Shown here one piece after another: positions 1-9,428 of a stretch of DNA of 64,000 bases. The position numbers were made by a program, and so were the translations under genes. This DNA is from Anodontia alba (Eukaryota; Mollusca; Bivalvia; Lucinida; Lucinidae): contig OZ024833.1 of the NCBI GenBank assembly GCA_964016985.1, positions 65,767,985 to 65,831,984 on the forward strand, given 5' to 3'. The number at the start of each line of letters is the position of its first letter. Positions within the stretch are counted from its first letter, which is position 1. Below the pieces are notes generated by a model. The model was not told the origin of the DNA. It searched no databases and saw nothing but the letters and a program-made list of their open reading frames with translations.

Positions 1-453
1 CATGTTCCCACCTGACACGTCATTATTTTTTATATCTTTTCACTACTAAACCAAGTTCATATGCCATTTTGATGCAGTTGACCCTCACAGGTTGACACAT
101 TAAATCATCATCATCCCTTTAACACACATACAATGTATATAAAAGCCATACTACTAAGCCATTACTCTAGCGATTAAGGCACTTTTCTATCATAATAAAT
201 TGATATCTTATTAAGTGTAAGGGGGATTCTAATGAGGCCAAATAAAAAAAATATGTGGGTTTTAGGAACATTTTAGGGAAAAGTTGATAGAGTAGGTAGG
301 GATTATTATTTATTTAACATTTTTTTTTTATATAGAATTATTCCATTTTTATCAAATACAAATGTATACTTGGACTTTGCAGCATAATTCACACAAAATT
401 TTACCAAGCCTGTTTGACTCCCCTTTGATATGTCTAAAAAGTATTGATTGAAT
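1..453. other. AT-rich non-coding DNA
   Basis: No ORF with recognisable content and no splice-flanked exon is visible. The stretch is AT-rich with short A and T runs. It lies upstream of the first OSGEPL1 exon in the window and is probably intron. Confidence 0.5.
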
Positions 454-510
454 GGCAAACAATGTAGACCCTGATCAAACTGCTGTTTGATCTGGGTCTA
501 CACTGTTTGC
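454..510. repeat. short palindrome, GATC-centred stem
   Basis: An imperfect palindrome: GGCAAACAATGTAGACC is followed after a short loop by its inverted counterpart GGGTCTACACTGTTTGC. It is one of roughly twenty copies in the window of an inner stem of the GCAGACCCAGATCAGAC type. Here the stem stands without obvious TTAACCC ends, so it may be a truncated MITE. Confidence 0.7.
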
Positions 511-616
511 TCAGACTTACTTGTTTAGCGTAAATATGATAGCAAAATATTGTGTCTCATTTACACCTATTTTTGTAGAAAACATACAAAAATTCTTAGT
601 TTCAGCAGGATTATTC

Positions 617-912
617 TACTGACCCTTTTAAGGCGGTTATACCAGTGTTGGTCTTACTCTTTGTTGCTTTGTGGTTCATTCTATGAGGCGGTTTGTTTTA
701 AGTGTTACTTTGTTCCTATGTTTTTTCAGTCCTTTTAGCATTGTGATTACCTCGCTTCGGGAAGAGAGAGCTAATCTTAGTACTTTTCGTACGTTTGTTA
801 GATTTGCGCTTGTTTGGTTTTTGTCTGTTTCCTCTTCCTCATGGAGTCTGGGAAGGGCTGCTGCTTGTGATTGTGGCACTCCCTGGACTTTTCTCTTACC
901 TTTTTTTTTAAC
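617..912 (+). repeat. Retroposon R, 5'-truncated copy
   Basis: About 295 bp shared with 25089-25387 (same strand) and with the two halves at 20728-20871 and 23967-24150 (opposite strand). All end in GGACTTTTCTCTTACC followed by a T run. The 5' start matches that of the copy at 25089, and the only apparently full-length copy is at 20728-24664. Short ORFs here are incidental. The family is not one I recognise by name. Confidence 0.75.
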
Positions 913-989
913 CTAAACACAGATTATATTTTGTTTGGCCTGAGTACCCATCTGTTTTTGTGGAGAAATGAGAAAGTATATATTACATA

Positions 990-1330
990 TCTGAAGCTAT
1001 TTTTAGTAATTTCTACAGGAAGTATAATTTATAATTCCCAAAAGGAAATATTTCCTTTAGGACTCAGTCACGCCATATGACGAGTGTAGATGACATAACA
1101 TTGCAAAACTTATTGACATCATTTGAAAGAGTGTAAAACAGAACAAAGAAAAAAAATCATTTTTATGATATGTAATATATAAGTTAATACACACTGAGTT
1201 TAAAATACAGGAAATATTTCCCTCGAGACTTGGAAATCTTATAAACAAACTTGTGCACTCGTTTGTTTATAGGATTTGCAAATCTCTCGGGGAAATATTT
1301 CCTGTATTATAAACTCAGGGTGCATTAAAC
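990..1330 (+). repeat. MITE with internal inverted repeat
   Basis: The segment 1190-1322 is a long inverted repeat: CAGGAAATATTTCC near 1209 pairs with GGAAATATTTCCTG near 1300 and the centre is about 1255. The left flank (TAATTTATAATTCCC, then AGGAAATATTTCCT) belongs to the same family. A diverged copy lies in inverted orientation at 31480-31740. No protein is encoded. Confidence 0.7.
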
Positions 1331-1382
1331 TCTATTTACCTTGATACATGGCATTTTCACTATATGATTCATCTTGTTTCAG

Positions 1383-1528
1383 GCATATTTGGAGCAGATG
1401 TTATCACAAATGTTGCTGATGTTTGTGCATCATTCCAGTATGCCATACTTAGGCATCTTGCAGGCAGGTTGAAGAGGGCACTACTGTTTTGTGAGATCAG
1501 TGAACTGTTGCCAAGCAACAAAAAACTG
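1383..1528 (+). CDS. OSGEPL1: OSGEPL1 (TsaD/Qri7 family) exon, C-terminal half begins
   Basis: Internal coding exon of the mitochondrial tRNA N6-adenosine threonylcarbamoyltransferase, the Qri7/TsaD-family ASKHA enzyme that places threonylcarbamoyl on A37 of ANN-decoding tRNAs. It is bounded by an acceptor (TTGTTTCAG) and a donor (CTG|GTAAGG). It encodes 48 codons after a 2-nt split codon, including ADVCASFQYAILRHL and LKRALLFC, matching the family segment just before the nucleotide-binding glycine loop. It ends in phase 0 and joins cleanly to 3669. Upstream exons, with the N-terminal metal-binding histidines, lie outside the window. Exon boundaries are inferred from splice consensus. Confidence 0.88.
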
Positions 1529-1639
1529 GTAAGGCAGGATTGTGGAATTATCATGTTTTATTAATTGTCTACGGACAAGTAAATGATCAAATTCCACTTG
1601 TCCAACCAAGATCAAATTACATGAAAATTGACATTTTTT

Positions 1640-1745
1640 TTATTACTCGAAGAAAATATGTTGTTGGTACTCATTAGAAGTGCCTCAGTAACATGCTTCT
1701 AATGAGTACCCACAACATATGTTTTCTTCGAGAAATAAGAAAAAC
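1640..1745. repeat. Fold-back A copy
   Basis: Palindrome with arms around TGGTACTCATTAGAAG and CTTCTAATGAGTACCCA, flanked by CTCGAAGAAAATATG and its inverse, then AGAAATAAGAAAA. It lies in the intron after the first visible OSGEPL1 exon. Confidence 0.8.
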
Positions 1746-1921
1746 ATATACTGTATTCGATAGAATTACCGCACGGTGCGCTTAGGGTTTTCAAAATTAC
1801 TGGGAAAACCTTTTAGTAAAATATTCATCTAATAAGGGCACATTTAAAGAAAGATTAGCAGAGCACTTCATGAGAGAATTATTAATGATGCTTATGCAAT
1901 ATTGTTTCTGATTGTCTTTAT

Positions 1922-2005
1922 AAAAGCATATGCTGTGGGTACTCATTTGAATTGCCTCGACTTGTTCAAATGAGTACCCACAACATATGCTCTTATAAAA
2001 AAGTA
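1922..2005. repeat. Fold-back A copy, short
   Basis: Inverted arms AAAAGCATATGCTGTGGGTA and TACCCACAACATATGCTCTT enclose the core TCATTTGAATTGCCTC. It is a shortened, diverged member of the same family as 1640-1745. Confidence 0.75.
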
Positions 2006-2216
2006 GATACAAATATATTGGCTGTAACCTGAAGACTACGAAATTGCTTGACTGTGCACTTATAGGGTTCTGTCACTAATAGGCTTCCTAAGTTTTATCC
2101 CAGGTATACTTTAAAATGCTTCACTGCACTTGAATGGTGTGTTGAATAACTAACGATACCCATTTATTTCATCCAAATTGCCTTCCAACTGACCGAGTTA
2201 TTTCAAATTGAAATAG

Positions 2217-2600
2217 ATGCAGTCATATACACTGACCAATTTATTTGTTACATTGGAACATGGACCAAGCAAAGGATGGTCAGGAGTCCTCCTTTTACAT
2301 AACAACGCCTCCTCTCATAAGTGTGAGGTTGTTAAGTCTTTTTTGGCTTCTGAAAAGATGAAAGTTTTAAACCATCCACCTTATTCACCTGACCTGAGTC
2401 CCTGTGACTTCTTTTTATTTCCAAGGCTTAAGAAAATGCTTTCTGGAAATAAGTATACGTCTAGAAGTTCTCTTAGCAGCGCTATTTATCAATGTCTCCA
2501 ACAGATACCAAAAGAAGACTATTTATCTGCTTTTCGTGACTGGGTAAAAAGATTACAAAAATGTGTTTCAGTAAAGGGGGAATACTTCGAAGGTTTGTAA
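2217..2600 (+). pseudogene. Mariner-like transposase, C-terminal fragment
   Basis: A 127-codon ORF carrying the C-terminal half of a mariner (DDE/D, D34D) transposase. LLHNNASSHK corresponds to the HDN motif, and PPYSPDLSPCDFFLF carries the third catalytic Asp 34 residues later, the mariner spacing. The second catalytic Asp is replaced by Asn (HNN instead of HDN) and the N-terminal DNA-binding half and first Asp are absent, so it should be inactive. After the stop at 2600, a sequence ending GCAGGACCCTCGTA near 2676 may be the right terminal repeat with a TA target. It lies in an OSGEPL1 intron. Confidence 0.85.
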
Positions 2601-2902
2601 TAAAAATATATATTTGATAAAACTTAGCACTGAAGTAATTCGAACCCAGTGACAAAACTTTTTGCAGGACCCTCGTACATGTGTGATCATATGAGTTTTA
2701 TGACATGGGTTATTTCACTGAATAACTTGACGATCATGTGATAAAATGTATTATTACTACTATAACATGACCTGATGCTCTGTAACACATCTCATGGGCT
2801 TTCCAAGTTCTATGAATTAGACTCGACACAAGCATCTTGTGATCTTGGAACATCTACTCCACATGATACAGGGCACCAAATAACATTACCAAAATAATAA
2901 TC

Positions 2903-3148
2903 TGGGCCCAGTTGTTCAAAACTAACGATGTCGTTAGTTAACGATTTGTTAAAATTGACAATGAGTGATACACAAATATGCCGAAATTTATTGCTGAAAA
3001 AATGTGAGTAGCTTTTGCAGTGCAAAAGCTACTCACATTTTTTCAGCAAAAAAATATCAGAATATTGTGTATTGAATCCGCTAAAACAGTTAACGAAATG
3101 ACCCTTAAGGAGCTCGTTAAGCTAATGACGCTTTGAACAACTGGGCCC
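2903..3148. repeat. MITE with GGGCCCAGTTGTTCAA ends
   Basis: About 246 bp with terminal inverted repeats GGGCCCAGTTGTTCAAA at both ends and an inner perfect stem (TGAGTAGCTTTTGCAG with its inverse and AAAAAATGTGAG arms). A near-identical complete copy is at 49264-49508 and a partial copy at 13073-13164. It is a non-autonomous DNA element; its superfamily cannot be assigned from the ends alone. Confidence 0.85.
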
Positions 3149-3310
3149 TGTATGGTAAATGTCCTAAATTTTTTAACACTTTATTCCATGCTGTTTGGCT
3201 TAAAGTTTGCTTTTTATGCAGTTGTTCCTGAAAATACTTACAGGAGCAGTCTGATCTGGGTCTGCACTGTTTGTATACATAGATCTAGATAAGAGTGGGT
3301 ATCTGGTATT

Positions 3311-3500
3311 TTTGTTTTTATTTCTCCACGAAAACGTATGTTGTGGGTACTCATTAGAAACACCTCACTGAGGTGCTTTTAATGAGTACCCACAACATAT
3401 GATTTTGTGGAGAACTGTGGGTACTCATTAGAAGCACCTTGTTGAGGGGCTTCTTTCGAGTACAAAAACATGTTTTTTTGTGGAGAAATAGAAAAAAATA
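3311..3500. repeat. Fold-back A copy, one and a half units
   Basis: A full palindrome at 3325-3413 (TATTTCTCCACGAAAACG to its inverse) is followed at once by a second half unit repeating ACTGTGGGTACTCATTAGAAG and ending TTTGTGGAGAAATAG. Head-to-tail joining suggests rearrangement through the arms. It ends about 170 bp before the OSGEPL1 exon at 3669. Confidence 0.75.
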
Positions 3501-3668
3501 TCGATACATTTTGATTGAAAAAAGCATCTTATCAAGAGATACGTGTTGTAAATACCAAATTGTAAGAAACTTTGTCGAAATTTTAGGACATTTACCGTAT
3601 TTATCTGGTTATACTCTTTACAAGAACTGTGGATTTTCTCTTTCCTGACTAAATATTGCTTTATCCAG

Positions 3669-3799
3669 GTTGTTTCTGGTGGAGTGGCCTGCAATCAGTA
3701 TTTTCGACAAGGCTTACAAACAGTGTGTGATGAGTTTGACTGTGAAATGATCTGTCCACCACCACATTTTTGCACAGACAATGGGATTATGATAGCTTG
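3669..3799 (+). CDS. OSGEPL1: OSGEPL1 exon with SGGVA loop
   Basis: Second visible OSGEPL1 exon, between an acceptor (TTTATCCAG) and a donor (GCTTG|GTGAGA). It opens in phase 0 with VVSGGVACNQYFRQGL, the SGGVA/N nucleotide-binding loop of the TsaD family. It continues to CPPPHFCTDNGIMIAW, carrying the CTDN motif whose Asp is a metal ligand in TsaD/Kae1 proteins. The final W codon is split 2+1 and completed by the first base of 4666. No frameshift or stop is seen, so the gene looks intact here. Confidence 0.92.
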
Positions 3800-4486
3800 G
3801 TGAGATAGTTTCTGTGTAAAAGGTTTGTTTTGATTATGTCTCTCCGCTTTAGTATGGGGAGACATATTGTTTTTGTTAAGGCCATCTGTCTGTCTGTCAT
3901 CCTTCTCTTTGTCTGCTCTGTAACTTGAAAACTATTCAAGATATTTTCATGAAACTTCATAGAAATATTAACCAACATTGGCACCATAACCCTGGAATAT
4001 GTACCACTGGTCAGATGTTTTCAAAACTTGTCGGGGATGTTCCCCTAGTGACCTACCGGTACTTTTGCTTTCCCAGATTTGGGTTTTGTCCGTCAACAAA
4101 TACGGCCGCTGTTGGCCATCCTGGAATTTTTTTTTTTTTTTTTATCACATCTCCTTCGTTAGTGTGGAGGAATTTCGTCGAAATTTGCATATGGATTTCT
4201 CACAACCACTAGATGTATCTCGACGAAAACGTTTCCTGTCCGGTGAGTAATATGGCCGCCAGACAACCATTTTAGAAATCGCAACTGCCCCTTTACTTAA
4301 CACTGTAATAGTCTTGTACCCACAACATATGTTTTTATGGAGAAATAAGAAAAATTATCGCCTTTGAAAACAACTACAGTCTCACAAAAAAACATGTTTC
4401 ATTGTCTTCTGACATTTTTTGTCAAAGCTTTTCCAGAGGAATTGTTAAGGAGGAGTATTTGATGATGATTCTGGGATAATTTTCTC
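3800..4486. other. OSGEPL1 intron, dispersed repeat fragments
   Basis: Non-coding intron. 3838-4060 (CTCCGCTTTAGTATGGGGAG, then TGAAAACTATTCAAGATATT) looks like an old dispersed repeat. 4128-4143 is a T run and 4315-4350 is half a fold-back A arm (CCCACAACATATG, then GTTTTTATGGAGAAATAAG). ORFs at 3925-4250 are incidental. Confidence 0.5.
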
Positions 4487-4602
4487 CAGTTCTCCATAAA
4501 AAACATATGTTGTGGGTACTCATTAGAAGCGCTTTGCTGAAGCACTTCTAATGAGTACCCACAACATATATTTTTATGGAGAAATAAGAAAAAATATCCC
4601 CA
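4487..4602. repeat. Fold-back A copy
   Basis: Near-perfect palindrome: TCTCCATAAAAAACATATG and GTGGGTACTCATTAGAAGC mirror GCACTTCTAATGAGTACCCA and TTTTTATGGAGAAATAAG. The outer arms extend to GGATAATTTTCTCC on the left and TATCCCCAAATACTCC on the right. It sits about 64 bp before the OSGEPL1 exon at 4666. Confidence 0.85.
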
Positions 4603-4665
4603 AATACTCCTACATCACAACTCTTCCGTTTTCTGTACTGATTGGTTTTTATTCTTCTGAGACAG

Positions 4666-4737
4666 GAATGGTATGGAGAAGTTAAAGCAAGGTAGAGGTT
4701 TCTCTGAAAATCCTTTCTCAGAAAAGATAGAACATCG
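4666..4737 (+). CDS. OSGEPL1: OSGEPL1 short internal exon
   Basis: A 72-nt exon between an acceptor (CTGAGACAG) and a donor (CATCG|GTAAGG). Its first base completes the Trp codon of the preceding exon, giving IAW-NGMEKLKQGRG; the family has an AWNG-type motif followed by a variable helix at this point. It ends with two bases of an Arg codon completed at 11324. The following intron is 6.6 kb and carries most of the mobile DNA of the first 11 kb. Confidence 0.85.
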
Positions 4738-4784
4738 GTAAGGTAGAAAAGACAACAAGTACACGTATATGGAAGTTCAGAATG

Positions 4785-4941
4785 TCTGGATGGTCAAGTG
4801 GTTAACCCTTCCGACTTTGGATCACAAGGTCCTGAGTTTGAATCAGCTGGAGGTGGCATTCAGTGCTTGGCTGTACGGCACTTGATTGTACAGAACCTTT
4901 CATTATCATCCTTCCATCATCTCAATATACCTTAGATAATG
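4785..4941 (+). repeat. tRNA-headed SINE fragment
   Basis: GGATGGTCAAGTGGTTAACC resembles an A box and GAGTTTGAATC a B box of a tRNA-derived SINE head. An unrelated body follows (GGCTGTACGGCACTTGATTG). It is interrupted at 4942 by a TTAA-flanked MITE and possibly resumes at 5161. It belongs to a different family from the SINE at 5296. Confidence 0.5.
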
Positions 4942-5160
4942 TTAACCCTTGTCCTGCTGAATCCGGATATACCCTGCGGCTGCATTTGCAAAAGTGTAGA
5001 TCCAGATCAGTTGGCTTCTGAAGAAGCCAACTGATCTGGATCTGCACTGTTTGCCATTAAGTATGTGAATTTATAGCAACAATCCGGATCAAGTAATCAG
5101 ATTGGCTGAAAAGTAGAAATGGGCGTGGCATCTTAATTTATTCCGCAGGACAAGGGTTAA
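4942..5160. repeat. TTAA MITE, CCCTTGTCCTGC type
   Basis: Begins TTAACCCTTGTCCTGCTGAA and ends with its inverse, with TTAA on both sides (4942-4945 and 5157-5160). The inner stem is AGATCCAGATCAGTTGGCTT with its inverse. Two other copies are at 9723-9924 and 10612-10820. TTAA target use fits Kolobok or piggyBac mobilisation. Confidence 0.85.
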
Positions 5161-5295
5161 AAGGGATGTATTGTAATTTACCATATGATTATCATCATGG
5201 AAGTTTAATCTGCATATCTGACACGTGTAGTAGAATTTCTAACCCCTAAAGTGCTAATCACAACTGCAGCAGATGCCATTTTAATTATTTTATTT

Positions 5296-5469
5296 GGCTG
5301 GCCTTGGTGGGTCAGTCGATGCACGTCGGTTTGATCCTGTCAGGTATGACAACATTCTTTTGTGGAGATTGATCATGAAATATTTTCTATGTTCATCCTC
5401 TCACTTCTGCTGATTCAAGTAGGGCAGCTGTCAGTTTCTAGTGAAAGAATGTGTACAAATACTGGTTAA
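5296..5469 (+). repeat. tRNA-derived SINE, left part
   Basis: The 5' part of the SINE also present complete at 19158-19461, 48739-49042, 53030-53329 and 55490-55785. It carries the tRNA-like head (GGCTGGCCTTGGTGGGTCAG) and the body through GTGAAAGAATGTGTACAAAT. It stops at ACTGGTTAA; the remainder resumes at 9429 after a 4-kb insertion, so the SINE dates before the Kolobok-like element. Confidence 0.85.
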
Positions 5470-6093
5470 ACCCCCACCTGTTCTATAAAAGAATGTAGGC
5501 GGGGCTTATTTCAAAATGGTGCAAGACCTTTACACTTTGTTGATTGCAGAAGCTTTATCAATGAAAATAAAAGAACTAGAAAACCTTCACATACAAAACT
5601 TGTTTTGCAAGAAGGCATGTCTGTACTCTATACATTCACACTAAAATATTGTGTTATAAAAGATTACTAATGGAACAAACTGAATGAAATTACTGAAAAG
5701 TGCTAAGAAATTCAAACTAGCCATAACCTTTAACCTTTGTCATGTGATGTAAACATAGCAACCTGGAGTGTAGAGTACAAACACTTTCCACTTGTAAGAT
5801 GGCAATCACAGTAAAAGCAGAAAAATTATCCTACCTCAGAGAAAATTCCACTCATATTCCATGATACAAACAGAAACTTGTTTAAACCATTATTTAAAAG
5901 AATTTATAGGAACTTATGCAATCTGCATACATGTAGGGAGATATCTTTTAGAAGTCTGTTATAATTTTTTTTCCAGAAATTGAAATAACACTAATACATT
6001 TAATATATTGTGAATCCTCTTTCTTAACTAACTGAAATAGAGTAAACAATTATGTCATTTAGCCATTGTTTACTGGGGACAAGTTGTTATAAG

Positions 6094-6741
6094 TCACAAC
6101 CATTTGTGCCCCATGTAAAGTTGCCCTGACAGATTGGGATATAGTCCACGAACAAGGTTTAGCACACAGCCAGGCATAACTTCTCTTGTAGTCCACACAA
6201 TGCTGTCATCCATGGTCCTATGTAATAGCTGCTGTTTCTTTTCAACATACTTTGGCTGCAACCATCCACCATGTTCTGAAATCACTTTCCAAAATAATTT
6301 ATATTTCTTCTTTCTAAGTGGGACATTTCGCTCATGTGGTGCAGCCCCATACCCCAGCCAAGACTGGCGATACATAGTTATGCAAGGAGAAAGAAAGCAG
6401 TGTTGACATATTTGTTCTTGTTGTTGTTGACTGTTGTCATGATTGTCATTATTATTATTGTTATTATATCCGTCTCTATCATCGCGTCCATTGCCGTGAA
6501 AATTGTCCTGCTGATGATTTTTCAAAGCATTTTGATCATCATCATTACCATCACCACTGTTATCAGTTGTTACCGTTCCAGCTGCTGGTCTGATATTTTG
6601 GTCTTCATCAAATCCCCATTCAGAATAAACAGCAGCCTCTTGTAAATCCCAGTCATTGAAATTAAAGAAATGATATATTGCCCAAAACTGTTCTTTTGTT
6701 ATTTTTAATTTAATTTCTCTTTTGTCTGAATTCTCTGCCAT
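6094..6741 (-). CDS. Transposon accessory protein, P2X7 ballast-like
   Basis: A 215-codon uninterrupted ORF transcribed away from the transposase. Residues 1-48 are a compact, possibly helical domain. Residues 50-110 are a low-complexity N/D/Q-rich linker. Residues 111-120 hold C112, C115 and C120 (CQHCFLSPC), likely zinc ligands. An aromatic-rich segment follows (YKLFWKVISEHGGW, about 147-160), then REVMPGCVLNLVR at 186-198 and YMGHKW near the end. The C-terminal pattern (R-x-IP-x-C, IR/VR, YPN, GQ, G) resembles the cysteine-based ballast domain of P2X7 receptors and its invertebrate relatives. That likeness is from memory and untested. It is intact although the neighbouring transposase is broken. 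The role in transposition is unknown. Confidence 0.65.
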   Translation of the reverse strand: MAENSDKREIKLKITKEQFWAIYHFFNFNDWDLQEAAVYSEWGFDEDQNIRPAAGTVTTDNSGDGNDDDQNALKNHQQDNFHGNGRDDRDGYNNNNNNDNHDNSQQQQEQICQHCFLSPCITMYRQSWLGYGAAPHERNVPLRKKKYKLFWKVISEHGGWLQPKYVEKKQQLLHRTMDDSIVWTTREVMPGCVLNLVRGLYPNLSGQLYMGHKWL

Positions 6742-7512
6742 ATTTTGTAGCAGCTTAAAAAAAACTGGCGGGAATATTTTCTTTCCTAATGGACTGATTC
6801 ATTACAAAATGGGTGATGTGGCAAAGGAATATCTTCACTGTTTAGTATGTTACCAAAAATGTATGTTATCAAGTAAAGTGAAACACCTGGACATTGTTTT
6901 AAATATGAAATTTATTGCATTTTAACCCAGATCAAGCTGAAAGAAAAGGATTTGATGGACTCAGATAGTTTTCTTTTGATTAATTTGCCCTGTTTGACAA
7001 TAAACTAGTCCAATTTTAATTGCTGTAGCATGATTAATGTTTATAAACAAAGACTGATAATGATGACCCATGCTGCAGCTAACATAAACATGCCAGTTCA
7101 GAAATACAGACTTAGCTGAAAATTTTGTGGGTCAAAATCATTTGGCCTTGATTAATTAGAGCAAAGTCCTTTATGTTTATTAAAACATTTAAACACTTGA
7201 GCCAAGTCCAATGAAGATAGAACTTATCGAGCACCCACAATCTATGTTTGGAGCAGAAATATAAAAAAAAAAACAACATTTTTTATCTGAAAATTCACAT
7301 TTTACTGTCGTCTGTTCAGATGTTAATTTCCCCAAAATATAATAGTCTGAATTCGCGCCTGCAGGAACTACCAAATGAAATAAATTTTCACTTTCTAATG
7401 ATTCATCAAATTATATCTAGTATTGTATCTCTATTCATTTATTTTTCTCTACTTTGAATGTTAGTTTTTTGGTTGTTACAAGCATTATTAGGCCATAGAA
7501 AGTCTGGAAAAA
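6742..7512. other. Transposon intergenic region between divergent genes
   Basis: AT-rich spacer between the two divergently oriented ORFs, probably holding promoters for both. 7215-7310 contains a degraded fold-back B half (CACCCACAATCTATG, GGAGCAGAAATATAAAA), a later insertion. No recognisable coding sequence. Confidence 0.5.
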
Positions 7513-9257
7513 ATGGAGAACAATGATAATGTTCGATTGAAGGAAATGTCAAAACAAGGATGTGCTAGGAAAAAAAGGAGAACTGATTCAGGGTCACCAA
7601 TGAAACACAGAAGTCTGAAAAGAAAACAGAAAGAACACCTAGACTTTGTTGGCTCTCTCAAATTCTATACAAAGTCAGAACAAGAAAAAATACAAATCTT
7701 TAATAAGATAGATCAGTGTAAACTCATTCTGAGTGAAAAAATTTCAGATATAAATAATACACAATTCCTCAATAAAGTTCTGGATTTTTTCATAAACTCT
7801 CATACAGTTGGAAACTCAGGAGGAGACGGGGCTAAAGATACACCAGACATATTTTGTTCAGAGTATTTATTGGCAAACAGAAATGAGACTGATGAAGAGC
7901 ATTTCTTGACAACCAAATCAGCTTTGAGGAATATGTGTGCTGCTATCTTGCATCATCATATTGAGTGCAAGACCCTTCTTGATGTTGAAAAGACAGAATG
8001 ATTCGGACATGTTGGAAAAGTCACATTCACCTGCCAGAACAGACATGAACTAAAGGTAGACACTTCACCCCATATAGAAGGCGGAATTTTCCTGGGAAAC
8101 ATGCAAATAATGCATGCCTTGTATACGTCAGGACTAAGATACAGTCAATATGAAAGGTTTTGTGATGGCTCTATGTTTGGCAAATGTCATGAAACATTGT
8201 TCATTAATACACATGACATGTACTGTGATGCTACTGAAGAGTTGACCAAAGAATCAGTCATTGAAGCTAGACAAGAAGAAGAAATATCATCAAATACAAG
8301 AAGCAGAGGAGAATGGAGTAGAGTACAAAGGAATAAATATTATAACTGATGCTAGACATTCTACACGAAGAAATACCAAACAGTTGGATATTATAGCCTT
8401 AGGCAATATAACTCAATAGGGTGGTTGGAGCAGTAACTGTGACAAAAGACAATGATTCTGTAAGTCAGCGGCATGAACTATGCGGTGTGAAGAAGCTGTA
8501 TGAGGAGTTTGAAGATTATGGACTTATAATAAATATTCATGGACATGACAGAAATGCATCAGTTAACAAATACTTGCAAACTTCAAGGCCAAATGTTGAA
8601 AATGCCAACGATACTTGGCATGCTGCTAAAGGAGTTGCAAAGCAGTTAAAGACAGTAACTCATGGACCTATGAAACAACATGGGATTACTTGGCATGAAG
8701 AATTAAAAGATAAAGCTGCCTCAATCAAAACACAAGTTTTTTATGTTATGAAAACATGTCATGGGTCGGCTGACACACTTAAGAACAATTTGGACAATAT
8801 TATAGAACACTACAAACATAATCATACCAACTGTCAACCAGCGTCCAGGTGCAGGAGAGATCAAGACTACATACCAACCAAAGTGATTTTGAAAGACAGT
8901 GCTGCCATTTCCATTCTGGTTCGCGCCATTCATAGTCTTCAAGTGTATAAAACTCCACAAGACTTTGTACATTGTATAGACACACATTATGTCGAATCAT
9001 TTAATAATGCTTGTTTGATCTATCATGACAAGAGAATATCCTTTGGTAAAAAAGAATACAAAAGAAGAAGTAATATGGCAATATTGGACTGGAATGAGAA
9101 TGTAGACTGAGACTTTTCATCTGTGTCTCTTGTAGAGGATGTGAGAAATCCAAGAAGACAAATGGGGAAAAAAGTTTTGAAACCAAAAACTTGCAATTTT
9201 GTAAAATTTCTTTGGAACAAAGTAATGGATGTTATGTATATGCTAAACACAGAGTAA
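7513..9257 (+). pseudogene. Kolobok-like transposase, multiply disrupted
   Basis: Reads as one protein of about 580 codons with four lesions: an in-frame TGA at 7999-8001, a frameshift near 8340, a TAG plus frameshift near 8416, and an in-frame TGA at 9108-9110. The basic N-terminus (KKRR, KRKQK) is followed by a Cys/His-bearing stretch (VTFTCQNRHELKV, about 8014). Candidate DDE residues are Asp in TDARHSTR (about 8348), Asp in HDRN (8547) and Glu in YVESFNN (8994). After the last stop the frame continues through NPRRQMGKK to TAA at 9255. The stop overlaps an AATAAA signal, supporting the natural 3' end. Kolobok is the best guess; it is not functional as it stands. Confidence 0.75.
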
Positions 9258-9261
9258 TAAA
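9256..9261 (+). promoter_or_regulatory. Polyadenylation signal AATAAA
   Basis: AATAAA overlapping the predicted transposase stop codon (TAATAAA). The position, 3' of the reading frame and inside the right terminal repeat, suits the transposon's own transcript end. Confidence 0.5.
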
Positions 9262-9428
9262 GTAAGTTAGTTTTTATCTTATTTGCCATATTCATACCCA
9301 GGAGTGAGTATATACATTATTCTACAGTATCCTGAGCTAGCAGACACCAGGTAAACATAAACAGTTGACCAGTAATCAATAAGCCCCGCCTACATTTTCT
9401 GGTGGTAGCTGCTACCGCAAATGCCAGT

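Larger units (their letters stand above)
5470..9428 (+). mobile_element. Kolobok-like DNA transposon inserted at TTAA
   Basis: A 3,959-bp insertion splitting a SINE between 5469 and 9429, bordered by TTAA on both sides (5466-5469 and 9429-9432). A perfect 19-bp inverted repeat AATGTAGGCGGGGCTTATT lies just inside each end (5492-5510 and 9378-9396). It carries a broken transposase gene on the plus strand (7513-9257) and an intact ORF on the minus strand (6094-6741). TTAA duplication is known for Kolobok and piggyBac; the transposase motifs (DARHSTR, HDRN, YVESFNN) look Kolobok-like to me and lack piggyBac features. Superfamily assignment is inference. It lies in the last OSGEPL1 intron. Confidence 0.8.

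Noticed and set aside
5470..9428. piggyBac rather than Kolobok
   Set aside because: TTAA fits both, but the transposase lacks the piggyBac Cys-rich tail and its motifs (DARHSTR, HDRN, YVESFNN) look unlike piggyBac. Kept as an alternative, not proven.
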